A stretch of DNA of 42,618 bases, from positions 1 through 42,618 of the forward strand of contig JBMGUZ010000020.1 in assembly GCA_051530055.1 (NCBI GenBank), written 5' to 3'. Each line of letters opens with the position of its first letter. Position 1 is the first letter of the stretch. Made by a program: the position numbers and the translations under genes. This document shows, piece after piece, positions 24,901 to 38,084 of this stretch. Origin of the DNA: Neoechinorhynchus agilis (lineage: Eukaryota > Acanthocephala). The notes beneath the pieces are model-generated. The model saw only the letters and a list, made by a program, of their open reading frames with translations. It ran no database searches and had not been told where the DNA came from.

Positions 24901-27900
24901 AATATTTAAACAATTCGATAAGAACGGAAAAATTAAAGAAGGAATTTATCAGGTCCGATATTTTTGCGAAGCCCACAATCCCCGTGCCTTTCTAGAAGAT
25001 TAATTGATGGAAGACTTGCACTTCAGAAATATCGGACCCAATAAATTCCTTTTTTAATTTTTTCCTTGATAAAAAAATGAACAATTCAATATTTAAACAA
25101 TTCGATAAGAACGGAAAAATTAAAGAAGCAATTTATCATTTCCGATATTTTTGCGAAGCCCACAATCCCGTGCCTTTCTAGAAGGTTAATTGATAGAAAA
25201 CTTGCACTTCAGAAATATCGGACCTAAAAAATTCCTTTTTTCATTTTTTCCTTGATAAAAAAAATGAACAATTCAATATTTAAACAATTCGATAAGAACG
25301 AAAAAATTAAAGAAGGAATTTATCAGGTCCGATATTTTTGCGAGGCCCACAATCTCGTGCCTTTCTAGAAGGTTAATTGATAGAAAACTTTCACTTCCGA
25401 AATATCGGACCTTATAAATTCTTTTTTCATTTTTCCTTGATAAAAAACATGAGCAATTCAATATTTAAACAATTCGATAACAACGGAAAAATTAAAGAAG
25501 GAATTTATCAGGTCCGATATTTTTGCGAGGCCCACAATCTCGTGCCGTTCTAGAAGGTTAATTGATAGAAAACTTGCACTTCCGAAATGTCGGACCTAAT
25601 AAATTCCTTTTTTCATTTTTTCCTTGATAAAAAAATAAACAATTCAATATTTAAACAAATCGATAAGAACGGAAAAATTAAAGAAGGAATTTATCAGGTC
25701 CGACAGTTTTGCGAGGCCCACAATCTCGTGCCTTTCTAGAAGGTTAATTGATAGAAAACTTGCACTTCCGAAATATCGGACCTTATAAATTCCTTTTTCA
25801 TTTTTCCTTGATAATAAAACATGAGCAATTCAATATTTAAACAATTCAATAAGAACGGAAAAGTTAAAGAAGGAATTTATCAGGTCCGATATTTTTGCGA
25901 AGCCCACCATCTCGTTACTTTCTAGAAGGTTAATTGATAGAAAACTTGCACTTCCGAAATATCGGACCTTATAAATTCTTTTTTCATTTTTCCTTGATAA
26001 AAAAACATGAGCAATTCAATATTTAAACAATTCGATAACAACGGAAAAATTAAAGAAGGAATTTATCAGGTCCGATATTTTTGCGAGGCCCACAATCTCG
26101 TGCCTTTCTAGAAGGTTAATTGATAGAAAACTTGCACTTCCGAAATATCGGACCTAATAAATTCCTTTTTTCATTTTTTCCTTGATAAAAAATGAACAAT
26201 TCAATATTTAAACAATTCGATAAGAACGAAAAAAATAAAGAAGGAATTTATCAGGTCCGATATTTTTGCGAAGCCCACAATCTCGTGCCTTTCTAGAAGG
26301 TTAATTGATAGAAAACTTGCACTTCAGAAATATCGGACCTAATAAATTGCTTTTTTCATTTTTTCCTTGATAAAAATTAAAGAAGGAATTTATCGGGTCC
26401 GATATTTTTGCGAAGCCCACAATCTCGTGCCTTTCTAGAAGGTTAATTGAGAAAACTTGCACTTCCGAAATACCGGACCCAATAAATTCTTTTTTTCATT
26501 TTTCCCTCGATTGAAAAACAGGAACAATACAATATTTAAACACTTCGATGAGAACGGAAAAATTAAAGAAGGAATTTATCAGGTCCGATATTTTTGCGAA
26601 GCCCACAATCAAGTGCCTTTCTAGAAGGTTAATTGATAGAAAACATGCACTTCCGAAATGTCGGACCTAATAAATTCCTTTTTTCATTTTTTCCTTGATA
26701 AAAAATGAACAATTCAATATTTAAACAATTCGATAAGAACGGAAAAATTAAAGAAGGAATTTATCAGGTCCGATATTTTTGCGAAGCCCACAATCTCGTG
26801 CCTTTCTAGAAGGTTAATTGATAGAAAACTTGCACTTCAGAAATATCGGACCTAATAAATTCCTTTTTTCATTTTTTCCTTGATAAAAAAATGAACAATT
26901 CAATATTTAAACAAATCGGAAAAATTAAAGAAGGAATTTATCAGGTCCGATATTTTTGCGAAGCCCACAATCTCGTGCCTTTCTAGAAGGTTAATTGATA
27001 GAAAACTTGCACTTCCGAAATACCGGACCCAATAAATTCTTTTTTTCATTTTTCCCTCGATTGAAAAACAGGAACAATACAATATTTAAACACTTCGATG
27101 AGAACGGAAAAATTAAAGAAGGAATTTATCAGGTCCGATATTTTTGCGAAGCCCACAATCAAGTGCCTTTCTAGAAGGTTAATTGATAGAAAACATGCAC
27201 TTCCGAAATGTCGGACCTAATAAATTCCTTTTTATTTTTTCCTTGATAAAAAATGAACAATTCAATATTGAAACAATTCGATAAGAACGGAAAAATTAAA
27301 GAAGGAATTTATCGGGTCCGATATTTTTGCGAAGCCCACAATCTCGTGCCTTTCTAGAAGGTTAATTGATAGAAAACTTGCACTTCAGAAATATCGGACC
27401 TAATAAATTCCTTTTTTCATTTTTTCCTTGATAAAAAATGAACAATTCAATATTTAAACAAATCGATAAGAACGGAAAAATTAAAGAAGGAATTTATCAG
27501 GTCCGATAGTTTTGCGAGGCCCACAATCTCGTACCTTTCGCGAAGGTTAATTGATAGAAAACTTGCACTTCCGAAATATCGGACCCAATAAATTCCTTTT
27601 TTCATTTTTTCCTTGATAGAAAAACAGGAACAATACAATATTTAAACACTTCGACAAGAACGGAAAAATTAAAGAAGGAATTTATCAGGTCCGACATTTT
27701 TGCGAGGCCAACAATCTCGTACCTTTCTAGAAGGTTAATTGATAGAAAACTTGCACTTTCGAAATATCGGAACTTATAAATTCCTTTTTAATTTTTCTTT
27801 GATAAAAAACGTGAACAATTCAATATTTAAACAATTCGATAAGAACGGAAAAATTAAAGAAGGAATTTATCAGGTCCGATATTTTTGCGAAGCCCACAAT

Positions 27901-28674
27901 TTCGTGCCTTTCTAGAAGGTTAATTGATAGAAAACTTGCACTTCAGAAATGTCGGACCTAATAAATTCCTTTTTTCATTCTTTCCTTGATAAAAAATGAA
28001 CAATTCAATATTTAAACAATTCAATAAGAACGGAAAAATTAAAGAAGGAATTTATCAGGTCCGATATTTTTCCGAAGCCCACAATCGCGTGCCTTTCTAG
28101 AAGGTTAATTGATAGAAAACTTGCACTTCAGAAATATCGGACCTAATAAATTGCTTCTTTCATTTTTTCCTTGATAAAAAAATGAACAATTCAATATGGA
28201 AACAATTCGATAAGAACGGAAAAATTAAAGAAGAAATTTATCGGGTCCGATAGTTTTGCGAGGCCCACAATCTCGTGCCTTTCTAGAAGGTTAATCGATA
28301 GAAAACTTGCACTTTCGAAATATCGTAACTTATAAATTCCTTTTTAATTTTTCCTTGATAAAAAAACGTGAACAATTCAATATTTAAACAATTCGATATT
28401 AACGGAAAAATTAAAGAAGGAATTTATCAGCTCCGATATTTTTGCGAAGCCCACAATCTCGTGCCTTTCTAGAAGGTAAATTGATAGAAAACTTGCACTT
28501 CCGAAATGTCGGACCTAATAAATTGCTTCTTTCATTTTTTCCTTGATAAAAAAATGAACAATTCAATATTTAAACAATTCGATAAGAACGGAAAAATTAA
28601 AGAAGGAATTTATCGGGTCCGTAATTTTTGCGAAGCCCACAATCTCGTGCCTTTCTAGAAGGTTAATTGATTGA

Positions 28675-30580
28675 TCCGATATTTTTGCGAAGCCCACAAT
28701 CCCGTGCCTTTTCAGAAGGTTAATTGATAGAAAACTTTCACTTCAGACCCTTGAAAAAAAATGAACAATTCAATATTTAAACAATTCGATAAGAACGGAA
28801 AAATTAAAGAAGGAATTTATCAGGTCCGATATTTTTGCGATGCCCACAATCTCGTGCCTTTCTAGAAGGTTAATTGATAGAAAACTTGCACTTCCGAAAT
28901 ATCGGACCTTATAAATTCCTTTTTCATTTTTCCTTGATAAAAAAACATGAACAATTCAATATTTAAACAATTCGATAAGAACGGAAAAATTAAAGAAGGA
29001 ATTTATCAGGTCCGATATTTTTGCGAGGCCCACAATCTCGTGCCTTTCTAGAAGGTTAATTGATAGAAAACTTGCACTTCCGAAATATCGGACCTAATAA
29101 ATTCCTTTTTAATTTTTCCTTGATAAAAAAACATGAACAATTCATTATTTAAACAATTCGATATTAACGGAAAAATTAAAGAAGGAATTTATCAGGTCCG
29201 ATATTTTTGCGAGGCCCACAATCTCGTGCCTTTCTAGAAGGTTAATTGATAGAAAACTTGCACCTTCGAAATATCGGAACTTATAAATTCCTTTTTAATT
29301 TTTCCTTGATAAAAAAACGTGAACAATTCAATATTTAAACTATTCGATATTAACGGAAAAATTAAAGAAGGAATTTATCAGGTCCGATATTTTTGCGAAG
29401 CCCACATCAAGTGCCTTTCTAGAAGGTTAATTGATAGAAAACATGCACTTCCGAAATGTCGGACCTAATAAATTCCTTTTTTCATTTTTTCCTTGATAGA
29501 AAAACAGGAACAATACAATATTTAAACACTTCGACAAGAACGGAAAAATTAAAGAAGGAATTTATCAGGTCCGACATTTTTGCGAGGCCAACAATCTCGT
29601 ACCTTTCTAGAAGGTTAATTGATAGAAAACTTGCACTTTCGAAATGTCGGAACTTATAAATTCCTTTTTAATTTTTCTTTGATAAAAAAACGTGAACAAT
29701 TCAATATTTAAACAATTCGATAAGAACGGAAAAATTAAAGAAGGAATTTATCAGGTCCGATATTTTTGCGAAGCCCACAATCTCGTGCCTTTCTAGAAGG
29801 TTAATTGATAGAAAACTTGCACTTCATAAATATCGGACCTAATAAATTCTTTTTTCATTTTTTCCTTGATAACAAATGAACAATTCAATATTTTAACAAA
29901 TCGATAAGAACGGAAAAATTAAAGAAGGAATTTATCGGGTCCGATATTTTTGCGAAGCCCACAATCTCGTGCCTTTCTAGAAGGTTAATTGATAGAAGAC
30001 TTGCACTTAAGAAATATCGGACTCAATAAATTGCTTTTTTCATTTTTTCCTTGATAGAAAAACAGGAACAATACAATATTTAAACACTTCGACAAGAACG
30101 GAAAAATTAAAGAAGGAATTTATCAGGTCCGATATTTTTGCGAAGCCCGCAATCCCCGTGCCTTTCTAGAAGATTAATTGATGGAAGACTTGCACTTCAG
30201 AAATATCGGACCTAATAAATTAATTTTTCATTTTTTCCTTGATAAAAAAATGAAAAATTCAATATTTAAACAAATCGATAAGAGCGGAAAAATTAAAGAA
30301 GGATTTTATCAGGTCCGATAGTTTTGCGAGGCCCACAATCTCGTGCCTTTCTAGAAGGTTAATTGATAGAAAACTTGCACTTCATATCGGACCCAATAAA
30401 TTCCTTTTTTAATTTTTTCTTTGATAAAAAAATGAACAATTCAATATTACAACAATTCGAAAAACGGAAAAATTAAAGAAGCAATTTATCAGGTCCGATA
30501 TTTTTGCGAAGCCCACAATCCCGTGCCTTTTCAGAAGGTTAATTGATAGAAAACTTTCACTTCAGACCCTTGAAAAAAAA
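28675..30580 (+). repeat. Pair of internally deleted satellite monomers
   Basis: Two monomers, at about 28675-28760 and 30495-30580, share CTTTTCAGAAGG, CTTTCACTTCAG and the same loss of the right palindrome arm, jumping from CTTCAGACCC straight to TTGAAAAAAA. They lie 1,819 bp apart, so one copied the other as part of a block of about ten monomers. Another truncated monomer at about 12890-12910 lacks some 48 bp of the left arm. Confidence 0.8.
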
Positions 30581-31689
30581 ATGAACAATTCAATATTTAA
30601 ACAATTCGATAAGAACGGAAAAATTAAAGAAGGAATTTATAAGGTCCGATATTTTTGCCATGCCCACAATCTCGTGCCTTTCTAGAAGGTTAATTGATAG
30701 AAAACTTGCACTTCAGAAATATCGGACCTAATAAATTGCTTTTTTCATTTTTTCCTTGATAAAAAAATGAACAATTCAATATTTAAACAATTCGATAAGA
30801 ACGAAAAAATTAAAGAAGGAATTGATAAGGTCCGATATTTTTGCGAGGCCCACAATCTCGTGCCTTTCTAGAAGGTTAATTGATAGAAAACTTGCACTTC
30901 CGAAATATCGGACCTAATAAATTGCTTTTTTCATTTTTTCCTTGATAGAAAAACAGGAACAATACAATATTTAAACACTTCGATAAGAACGGAAAAATTA
31001 AAGAAGGAATTTATCAGGTCCGACATTTTTGCGAGGCCCACAATCTCGTGCCTTTCTAGAAGGTTAATTGATAGAAAACTTGCACTTTCGAAATATCGGA
31101 ACTTATAAATTCCTTTTTAATTTTTCCTTGATAAAAAAACATGTACAATTCAATATTTAAACAATTCGATAAGAACGGAAAAATTAAAGAAGGAATTTAT
31201 CAGGTCCGATATTTTTGCGAAGCCCACAATCTCGTGCCTTTCTAGAAGGTTAATTGATAGAAAACTTGCACTTCCGAAATATCGGACCTAATAAATTCCT
31301 TTTTTCATTTTTTCCTTGATAAAAAAATGAACAATTCAATATTTAAACAAATCGATAAGAACGGAAAAATTAAAGAAGGAATTTATCAGGTCCGATATTT
31401 TTGCGAAGCCCACAATCTCGTGCCTTTCTAGAAGGTTAATTGATAGAAAACTTGCACTTCAGAAATATCGGACCTAATAAATTCCTTTTTTCATTTTTTC
31501 CTTGATAAAAAATGAACAATTCAATATTTAAACAATTCGATAAGAACGGAAAAATTAAAGAAGGAATTTATCAGGTCCGATATTTTTGCGAAGCCCACAA
31601 TCTCGTGCCTTTCTAGAAGGTTAATTGATAGAAAACTTGCACTTCAGAAATATCGGACCTAATAAATTGCTTCTTTCATTTTTTCCTTG

Positions 31690-34600
31690 ATAAAAAATGA
31701 ACAATTAAATATTTAAACAATTCGATAAGAACGGAAAAATTAAAGAAGGGATTTATCGGGTCCGATATTTTTGCGAAGCCCACAATCTGGTGGCTTTCTA
31801 GAAGGTTAATTGATAGAAAACTTGCACTTCAGAAATATCGGACCTAATAAATTCCTTTTTTCATTTTTATCTTGATAAAAAAATGAACAATTTAATATTT
31901 AAACTTTGATAAGAACGGAAAAATTAAAGAAGGAATTTATCGGGTCCGATATTTTTGCGAAGCCCACAATCCTGTGCGTTTCTAGAAGGTTAATTGATAG
32001 AAAACTTGCACTTAAATATCGGACCTAATAAATTCCTTTTTTAATTTTTCCCTTGATAAAAAAATGAACAATTCAATATTTAAACAAATCGATAAGAAGG
32101 GAAAAATTAAAGAAGGAATTTATCAGGTCCGATAGTTTTGCGAGGCCCACAATCTCGTGCCTTTCGCGAAGGTTAATTGATAGAAAACTTGCACTTCCGA
32201 AATATCGGACCCAATAAATTCATTTTTTCATTTTTCCTTGATAAAAAAATGAACAATTCAATATTTAAACAAATCGATAAGAACGGAAAAATTAAAGAAG
32301 GAATTTATCAGGTCCGATAGTTTTGCGAGGCCCACAATCTCGTGCCTTTCTAGAAGGTTAATTGATAGAAAACTTGCACTTCCGAAATATCGGACTTAAT
32401 AAATTCCTTTTTTCATTTTTTCCTTGATAAAAAAATGAACAATTCAATATTTAAACAATTCGATAAGAACGGAAAAATTAAAGAAGAAATTTATCAGGTC
32501 CGATATTTTTGCGAGGCCCACAATCTCGTGCCTTTCTAGAAGGTTAATTGATAGAAAACTTGCACTTTGGAAATATCGGACCTAATAAATTGCTTTTTTC
32601 ATTTTTTCCTTGATAAAAAAAATGAACAATTCAATATTTAAACAAATCGATAAGAACGGAAAAATTAAAGAAGGAATTTATCAGGTCCGATATTTTTGCG
32701 AGGCCCACAATCTCGTGCCTTTCTAGAAGGTTAATTGATAGAAAACTTGCACTTCCGAAATATCGGACCTAATAAATTCCTTTTTTCATTTTTTCCTTGA
32801 TAGAAAAACATGAACAATACAATATTTAAACAATTCGATAAGAACGGAAAAATTAAAGAAGGAATTTATCAGGTCCGATATTTTTGCGAGGCCCACAATC
32901 TCGTGCCTTTCTAGAAGGTTAATTGATAGAAAACTTGCACTTCCGAAATATCGGACCTAATAAATTCCTTTTTTCATTTTTCCTTGATAAAAAACATGAA
33001 CAATACAATATTTAAACAATTCGATAAGAACGGAAAAATTAAAGAAGGAATTTATCAGGTCCGATATTTTTGCGAAGCCCACAATCTCGTGCCTTTCTAG
33101 AAGGTTAATTGATAGAAAACTTGCACTTCAGAAATATCGGACCTAATAAATTCCTTTTTTCTTTTTCCTTGATAAAAAAATGAACAATTCAATATTTAAA
33201 CAATTCGATAAGAACGGAAAAATTAAAGAAGGAATTTATCAGGTCCGATATTTTTGCGAAGCCCACAATCTCGTGCCTTTCTAGAAGGTTAATTGATAGA
33301 AAACTTGCACTTCAGAAATATCGGACCTAATAAATTCCTTTTTTCATTTTTTCCTTGATAGAAAAACATGAACAATTCAATATTTAAACAATTCGATAAG
33401 AACGGAAAAATTAAAGAAGGAATTTATCAGGTCCGATATTTTTGCGAAGCCCACAATCTCGTGCCTTTCTAGAAGGTTAATTGATAGAAAACTTGCACTT
33501 CAGAAATATCGGACCTAATAAATTAATTTTTCATTTTTTCCTTGATAAAAAAATGAACAATTCAATATTTAAACAATTCGATAAGAACGGAAAAATTAAA
33601 GAAGGAATTTATCAGGTCCGATATTTTTGCGAGGCCCACAATCTCGTTCCTTTCTAGAAGGTTAATTGATAGAAAACTTGCACTTCAGAAATATCGGACC
33701 CAATAAATTCCTTTTTTAATTTTTTCCTTGATAAAAAAAAATGAACAATTCAATATTTAAACAATTCGATAAGAACGGAAAAATTAAAGAAGGAATTTAT
33801 CAGGTCCGATATTTTTGCGAAGCCCACAATCTCGTGCCTTTCTAGAAGGTTAATTGATAGAAAACTTGCACTTCAGAAATATCGGACCTAATAAATTGCT
33901 TTTTTCATTTTTTCCTTGATAAAAAAATGAACAATTCAATATTTAAACAATTCGACAAGAACGGAAAAATTAAAGAAGGAATTTATCAGGTCCGATATTT
34001 TTGCGAAGCCCACAATCTCGTGCCTTTCTAGAAGGTTAATTGATAGAAAACTTGCACTTCCGAAATATCGGACCTAATAAATTGCTTTTTTCATTTTTTC
34101 CTTGATAAAAAAACATGAACAATTCAATATTTAAACAAATCGATAAGAACGGAAAAATTAAAGAAGGAATTTATCAGGTCCGACATTTTTGCGAGGCCCA
34201 CAATCTCGTGCCTTTCTAGAAGGTTAATTGATAGAAAACTTGCACTTTCGAAATATCGGAACTTATAAATTCCTTTTTAATTTTTCCTTGATAAAAAACA
34301 TGAACAATTCAATATTTAAACAATTCGATAAGAACGGAAAAATTAAAGAAGGAATTTATCAGGTCCGATATTTTTGCGAGGCCCACAATCTCGTGCCTTT
34401 CTAGAAGGTTAATTGATAGAAAACTTGCACTTCCGAAATATCGGACCCAATAAATTCCTTTTTTCATTTTTTCCTTGATAAAAAAATGAACAATTCAATA
34501 TTTAAACACTTCGACAAGAACGGAAAAATTAAAGAAGGAATTTATCAGGTCCGATATTTTTGCGAAGCCCACAATCTCGTGCCTTTCTAGAAGGTTAATT

Positions 34601-35760
34601 GATAGAAAACTTGCACTTCAGAAATATCGGACCTAATAAATTCCTTTTTCATTTTTTCCTTGATAAAAAAATGAACAATTCAATATTTAAACAATTCGAT
34701 AAGAACGGAAAAATTAAAGAAGGAATTTATCAGGTCCGATATTTTTGCGAAGCCCACAATCTCGTGCCTTTCTAGAAGGTTAATTGATAGAAAACTTGCA
34801 CTTCAGAAATATCGGACCTAATAAATTCCTTCTTTCATTTTTTCCTTGATAAAAAATGAACAATTCAATATTTAAACAATTCGATAAGAACGGAAAAATT
34901 AAAGAAGGGATTTATCGGGTCCGATATTTTTGCGAAGCCCACAATCTGGTGGCTTTCTAGAAGGTTAATTGATAGAAAACTTGCACTTCAGAAATATCGG
35001 ACCTAATAAATTCCTTTTTTCATTTTTATCTTGATAAAAAAATGAACAATTTAATATTTAAACAATTTGATAAGAACGGAAAAATTAAAGAAGGAATTTA
35101 TCGGGTCCGATATTTTTGCGAAGCCCACAATCCTGTGCGTTTCTAGAAGGTTAATTGATAGAAAACTTGCACTTCAGAAATATCGGACCTAATAAATTCC
35201 TTTTTTAATTTTTCCCTTGATAAAAAAATGAACAATTCAATATTTAAACAAATCGATAAGAAGGGAAAAATTAAAGAAGGAATTTATCAGGTCCGATAGT
35301 TTTGCGAGGCCCACAATCTCGTGCCTTTCGCGAAGGTTAATTGATAGAAAACTTGCACTTCCGAAATATCGGACCCAATAAATTCATTTTTTCATTTTTC
35401 CTTGATAAAAAAATGAACAATTCAATATTTAAACAAATCGATAAGATCGGAAAAATTAAAGAAGGAATTTATCAGGTCCGATAGTTTTGCGAGGCCCACA
35501 ATCTCGTGCCTTTCTAGAAGGTTAATTGATAGAAAACTTGCACTTCCGAAATATCGGACTTAATAAATTCCTTTTTTCATTTTTTCCTTGATAAAAAAAT
35601 GAACAATTCAATATTTAAACAATTCGATAAGAACGGAAAAATTAAAGAAGAAATTTATCAGGTCCGATATTTTTGCGAGGCCCACAATCTCGTGCCTTTC
35701 TAGAAGGTTAATTGATAGAAAACTTGCACTTTGGAAATATTGGACCTAATAAATTGCTTT
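31690..35760 (+). repeat. Second higher-order duplication, about 3.16-kb offset
   Basis: The segments at about 31690-32590 and 34850-35755 share unusual variants in order: CTGGTGGCTTTC (31787 and 34946), CCTGTGCGTTTC, GATAAGAAGGG (32091 and 35255), a TTCGCGAA monomer, and GGACTTAATAAATT. The offset is 3,159-3,164 bp, again about 17 monomers, although this block is unrelated in detail to the one at 11740. Confidence 0.85.
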
Positions 35761-35883
35761 TTTCATTTTTTCCTTGATAAAAAAATGAACAATTCAATAT
35801 TTAAACAAATCGATAAGAACGGAAAAATTAAAGAAGGAATTTATCAGGTCCGACAGTTTTGCGAGGCCCACAATCTCGTGCCT

Positions 35884-37600
35884 TTCTAGAAGGTTAATTA
35901 ATAGAAACCTCGCACTTCAGAAATATCGGACCCAATAAATTCCTTTATTCATTTTTTCCTTGATAGAAAAAAATGAACAATTCAATATTTAAACAATTTG
36001 ATAAGAACGGAAAAATTAAAGAAGGAATTTATCAGGTCCGATATTTTTGCGAGGCCCACAATCTCGTGCCTTTCTAGAAGGTTAATTGATAGAAAACTTG
36101 CACTTCCGAAATATCGGACCTAATAAATTCCTTTTTTCATTTTTTCCTTGATAAAAAATGAACAATACAATATTTAAACAATTCGATAAGAACGGAAAAA
36201 TTAAAGAAGGAATTTATCAGGTCCGATATTTTTGCGAGGCCCACAATCTCGTGCCTTTCTAGAAGGTTAATTGATAGAAAACCTGCACTTCAGAAATATC
36301 GGACCTAATAAATTCCTTTTTTCATTTTTTCCTTGATAAAAAAATGAACAATTCAATATTTAAACAATTCGATAAGAACGGAAAAATTAAAGAAGGAATT
36401 TATCAGGTCCGATATTTTTGCGAGGCCCACAATCTCGTGCCTTTATAGAAGGTTAATTGATAGAAAACTTGCACTTCCGAAATATCGGACCTAATAAATT
36501 CCTTTTTTCATTTTTTCCTTGATAAAAAAATGAACAATTCAATATTTAAACAATTCGATAAGAACGGAAAAATTAAAGAAGGAATTTATCAGGTCCGATA
36601 TTTTTGCGAGGCCCACAATCTCGTGCCTTTCTAGAAGGTTAATTGATAGAAAACTTGCACTTCCGAAATATCGGACCTAATAAATTCCTTTTTTCATTTT
36701 TTCTTGATAAAAAAATGAACAATTCAATATTTAAACAATTCGATAAGAACGGAAAAATTAAAGAAGGAATTTATCAGGTCCGATATTTTTGCGAGGCCCA
36801 CAATCTCGTGCCTTTCTAGAAGGTTAATTGATAGAAAACTTGCACTTCAGAAATATCGGACCTAATAAATTGCTTTTTTCATTTTTTCCTTGATAAAAAA
36901 ATGAACAATTCAATATTTAAACAAATCGATAAGAACGGAAAAATTAAAGAAGGAATTTATCAGGTCCGACAGTTTTGCGAGGCCCACAATCTCGTGCCTT
37001 TCTAGAAGGTTAATTAATAGAAACCTCGCACTTCAGAAATATCGGACCCAATAAATTCCTTTATTCATTTTTTCCTTGATAGAAAAAAATGAACAATTCA
37101 ATATTTAAACAATTCGATAAGAACGGAAAAATTAAAGAAGGAATTTATCAGGTCCGATATTTTTGCGAGGCCCACAATCTCGTGCCTTTCTAGAAGGTTA
37201 ATTGATAGAAAACTTGCACTTCCGAAATATCGGACCTAATAAATTCCTTTTTTCATTTTTTCCTTGATAGAAAAACATGAACAATACAATATTTAAACAA
37301 TTCGATAAGAACGGAAAAATTAAAGAAGGAATTTATCAGGTCCGATATTTTTGCGAGGCCCACAATCTCGTGCCTTTCTAGAAGGTTAATTGATAGAAAA
37401 CCTGCACTTCAGAAATATCGGACCTAATAAATTCCTTTTTTCATTTTTTCCTTGATAAAAAAATGAACAATTCAATATTTAAACAAATCGATAAGAACGG
37501 AAAAATTAAAGAAGGAATTTATCAGGTCCGATATTTTTGCGAGGCCCACAATCTCGTGCCTTTATAGAAGGTTAATTGATAGAAAACTTGCACTTCCGAA
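35884..37600 (+). repeat. Six-monomer duplication near the right edge
   Basis: The variant TAATAGAAACCTCGCACTTC occurs at about 35898 and again 1,116 bp later (six times 186 bp). Neighbouring variants (CCTTTATTC, CTTTATAGAAGG, a CCTGCACTTC monomer) follow in the same order in both copies, so a six-monomer block was duplicated recently. Confidence 0.85.
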
Positions 37601-38084
37601 ATGTCGGACCTAATAAATTCCTTTTTTCATTTTTTCCTTAATAGAAAAACATGAGCAATTCAATATTTAAACAATTCGATAAGAACGGAAAAATTAAAGA
37701 AGGAATTTATCAGGTCCGATATTTTTGCGAGGCCCACAATCTCGTGCCTTTCGCGAAGGTTAATTGATAGAAAACTTGCACTTCCGAAATATCGGACCCT
37801 ATAAATTCCTTTTTTCATTTTTTCTTGATAAAAAAACATGAACCATTCAATATTTAAACAATTCGATAAGAACGGAAAAATTATAGAAGGAATTTATCAG
37901 GTCCGATATTTTTGCGAAGCCCACAATCTCGTTCCTTTCTAGAAGGTTAATTGATAGAAGACTTGCAGTTCAGAAATATCGGACCTCGAAAAAAAGGATT
38001 TAGTTATTTAAAAAATATTATGTGGTTGTTCTTTTTTCTAAGACAAAACTTAGTTCACAAAAGAGTGAATGAGACATCCTTTTT

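Larger units (their letters stand above)
9901..37986 (+). repeat. 186-bp satellite DNA array, about 150 monomers
   Basis: From GATAAGAACGGAAAAATTAAAG at the left edge to AATATCGGACCT at the right edge the sequence is one head-to-tail array, all in one orientation. The period measured between successive GGACCTAATAAATT phrases (36301, 36487, 36673) is exactly 186 bp; other copies vary by a few bases, mostly in A and T runs. The span divided by 186 gives about 151 copies. Each monomer has an A/T-rich segment, then GAAGGAATTTATCAGGTCCG, a 60-odd-bp centre containing GCCCACAATCTCGTGCC and a short palindrome (TTCTAGAA or TTCGCGAA), then the inverted copy AAATATCGGACCTAATAAAT. No gene interrupts it. 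The recurring 60-63-codon open frames are the monomer read across itself. A period near nucleosome spacing and long dyads fit centromeric or heterochromatic satellites; location is not shown by the sequence. Confidence 0.98.

Noticed and set aside
12480-27638. Recurrent 60-63-codon open frames on the minus strand inside the satellite
   Set aside because: They appear in many places because the monomer is 186 bp (62 codons) and nearly stop-free in that frame. They follow indels in the A and T runs and have no splice or start context, so they are by-products of the repeat.
9901-37986. CRISPR-like array
   Set aside because: Regular spacing is present, but there are no unique spacers: the whole 186-bp unit repeats, in an intron-bearing eukaryotic context.
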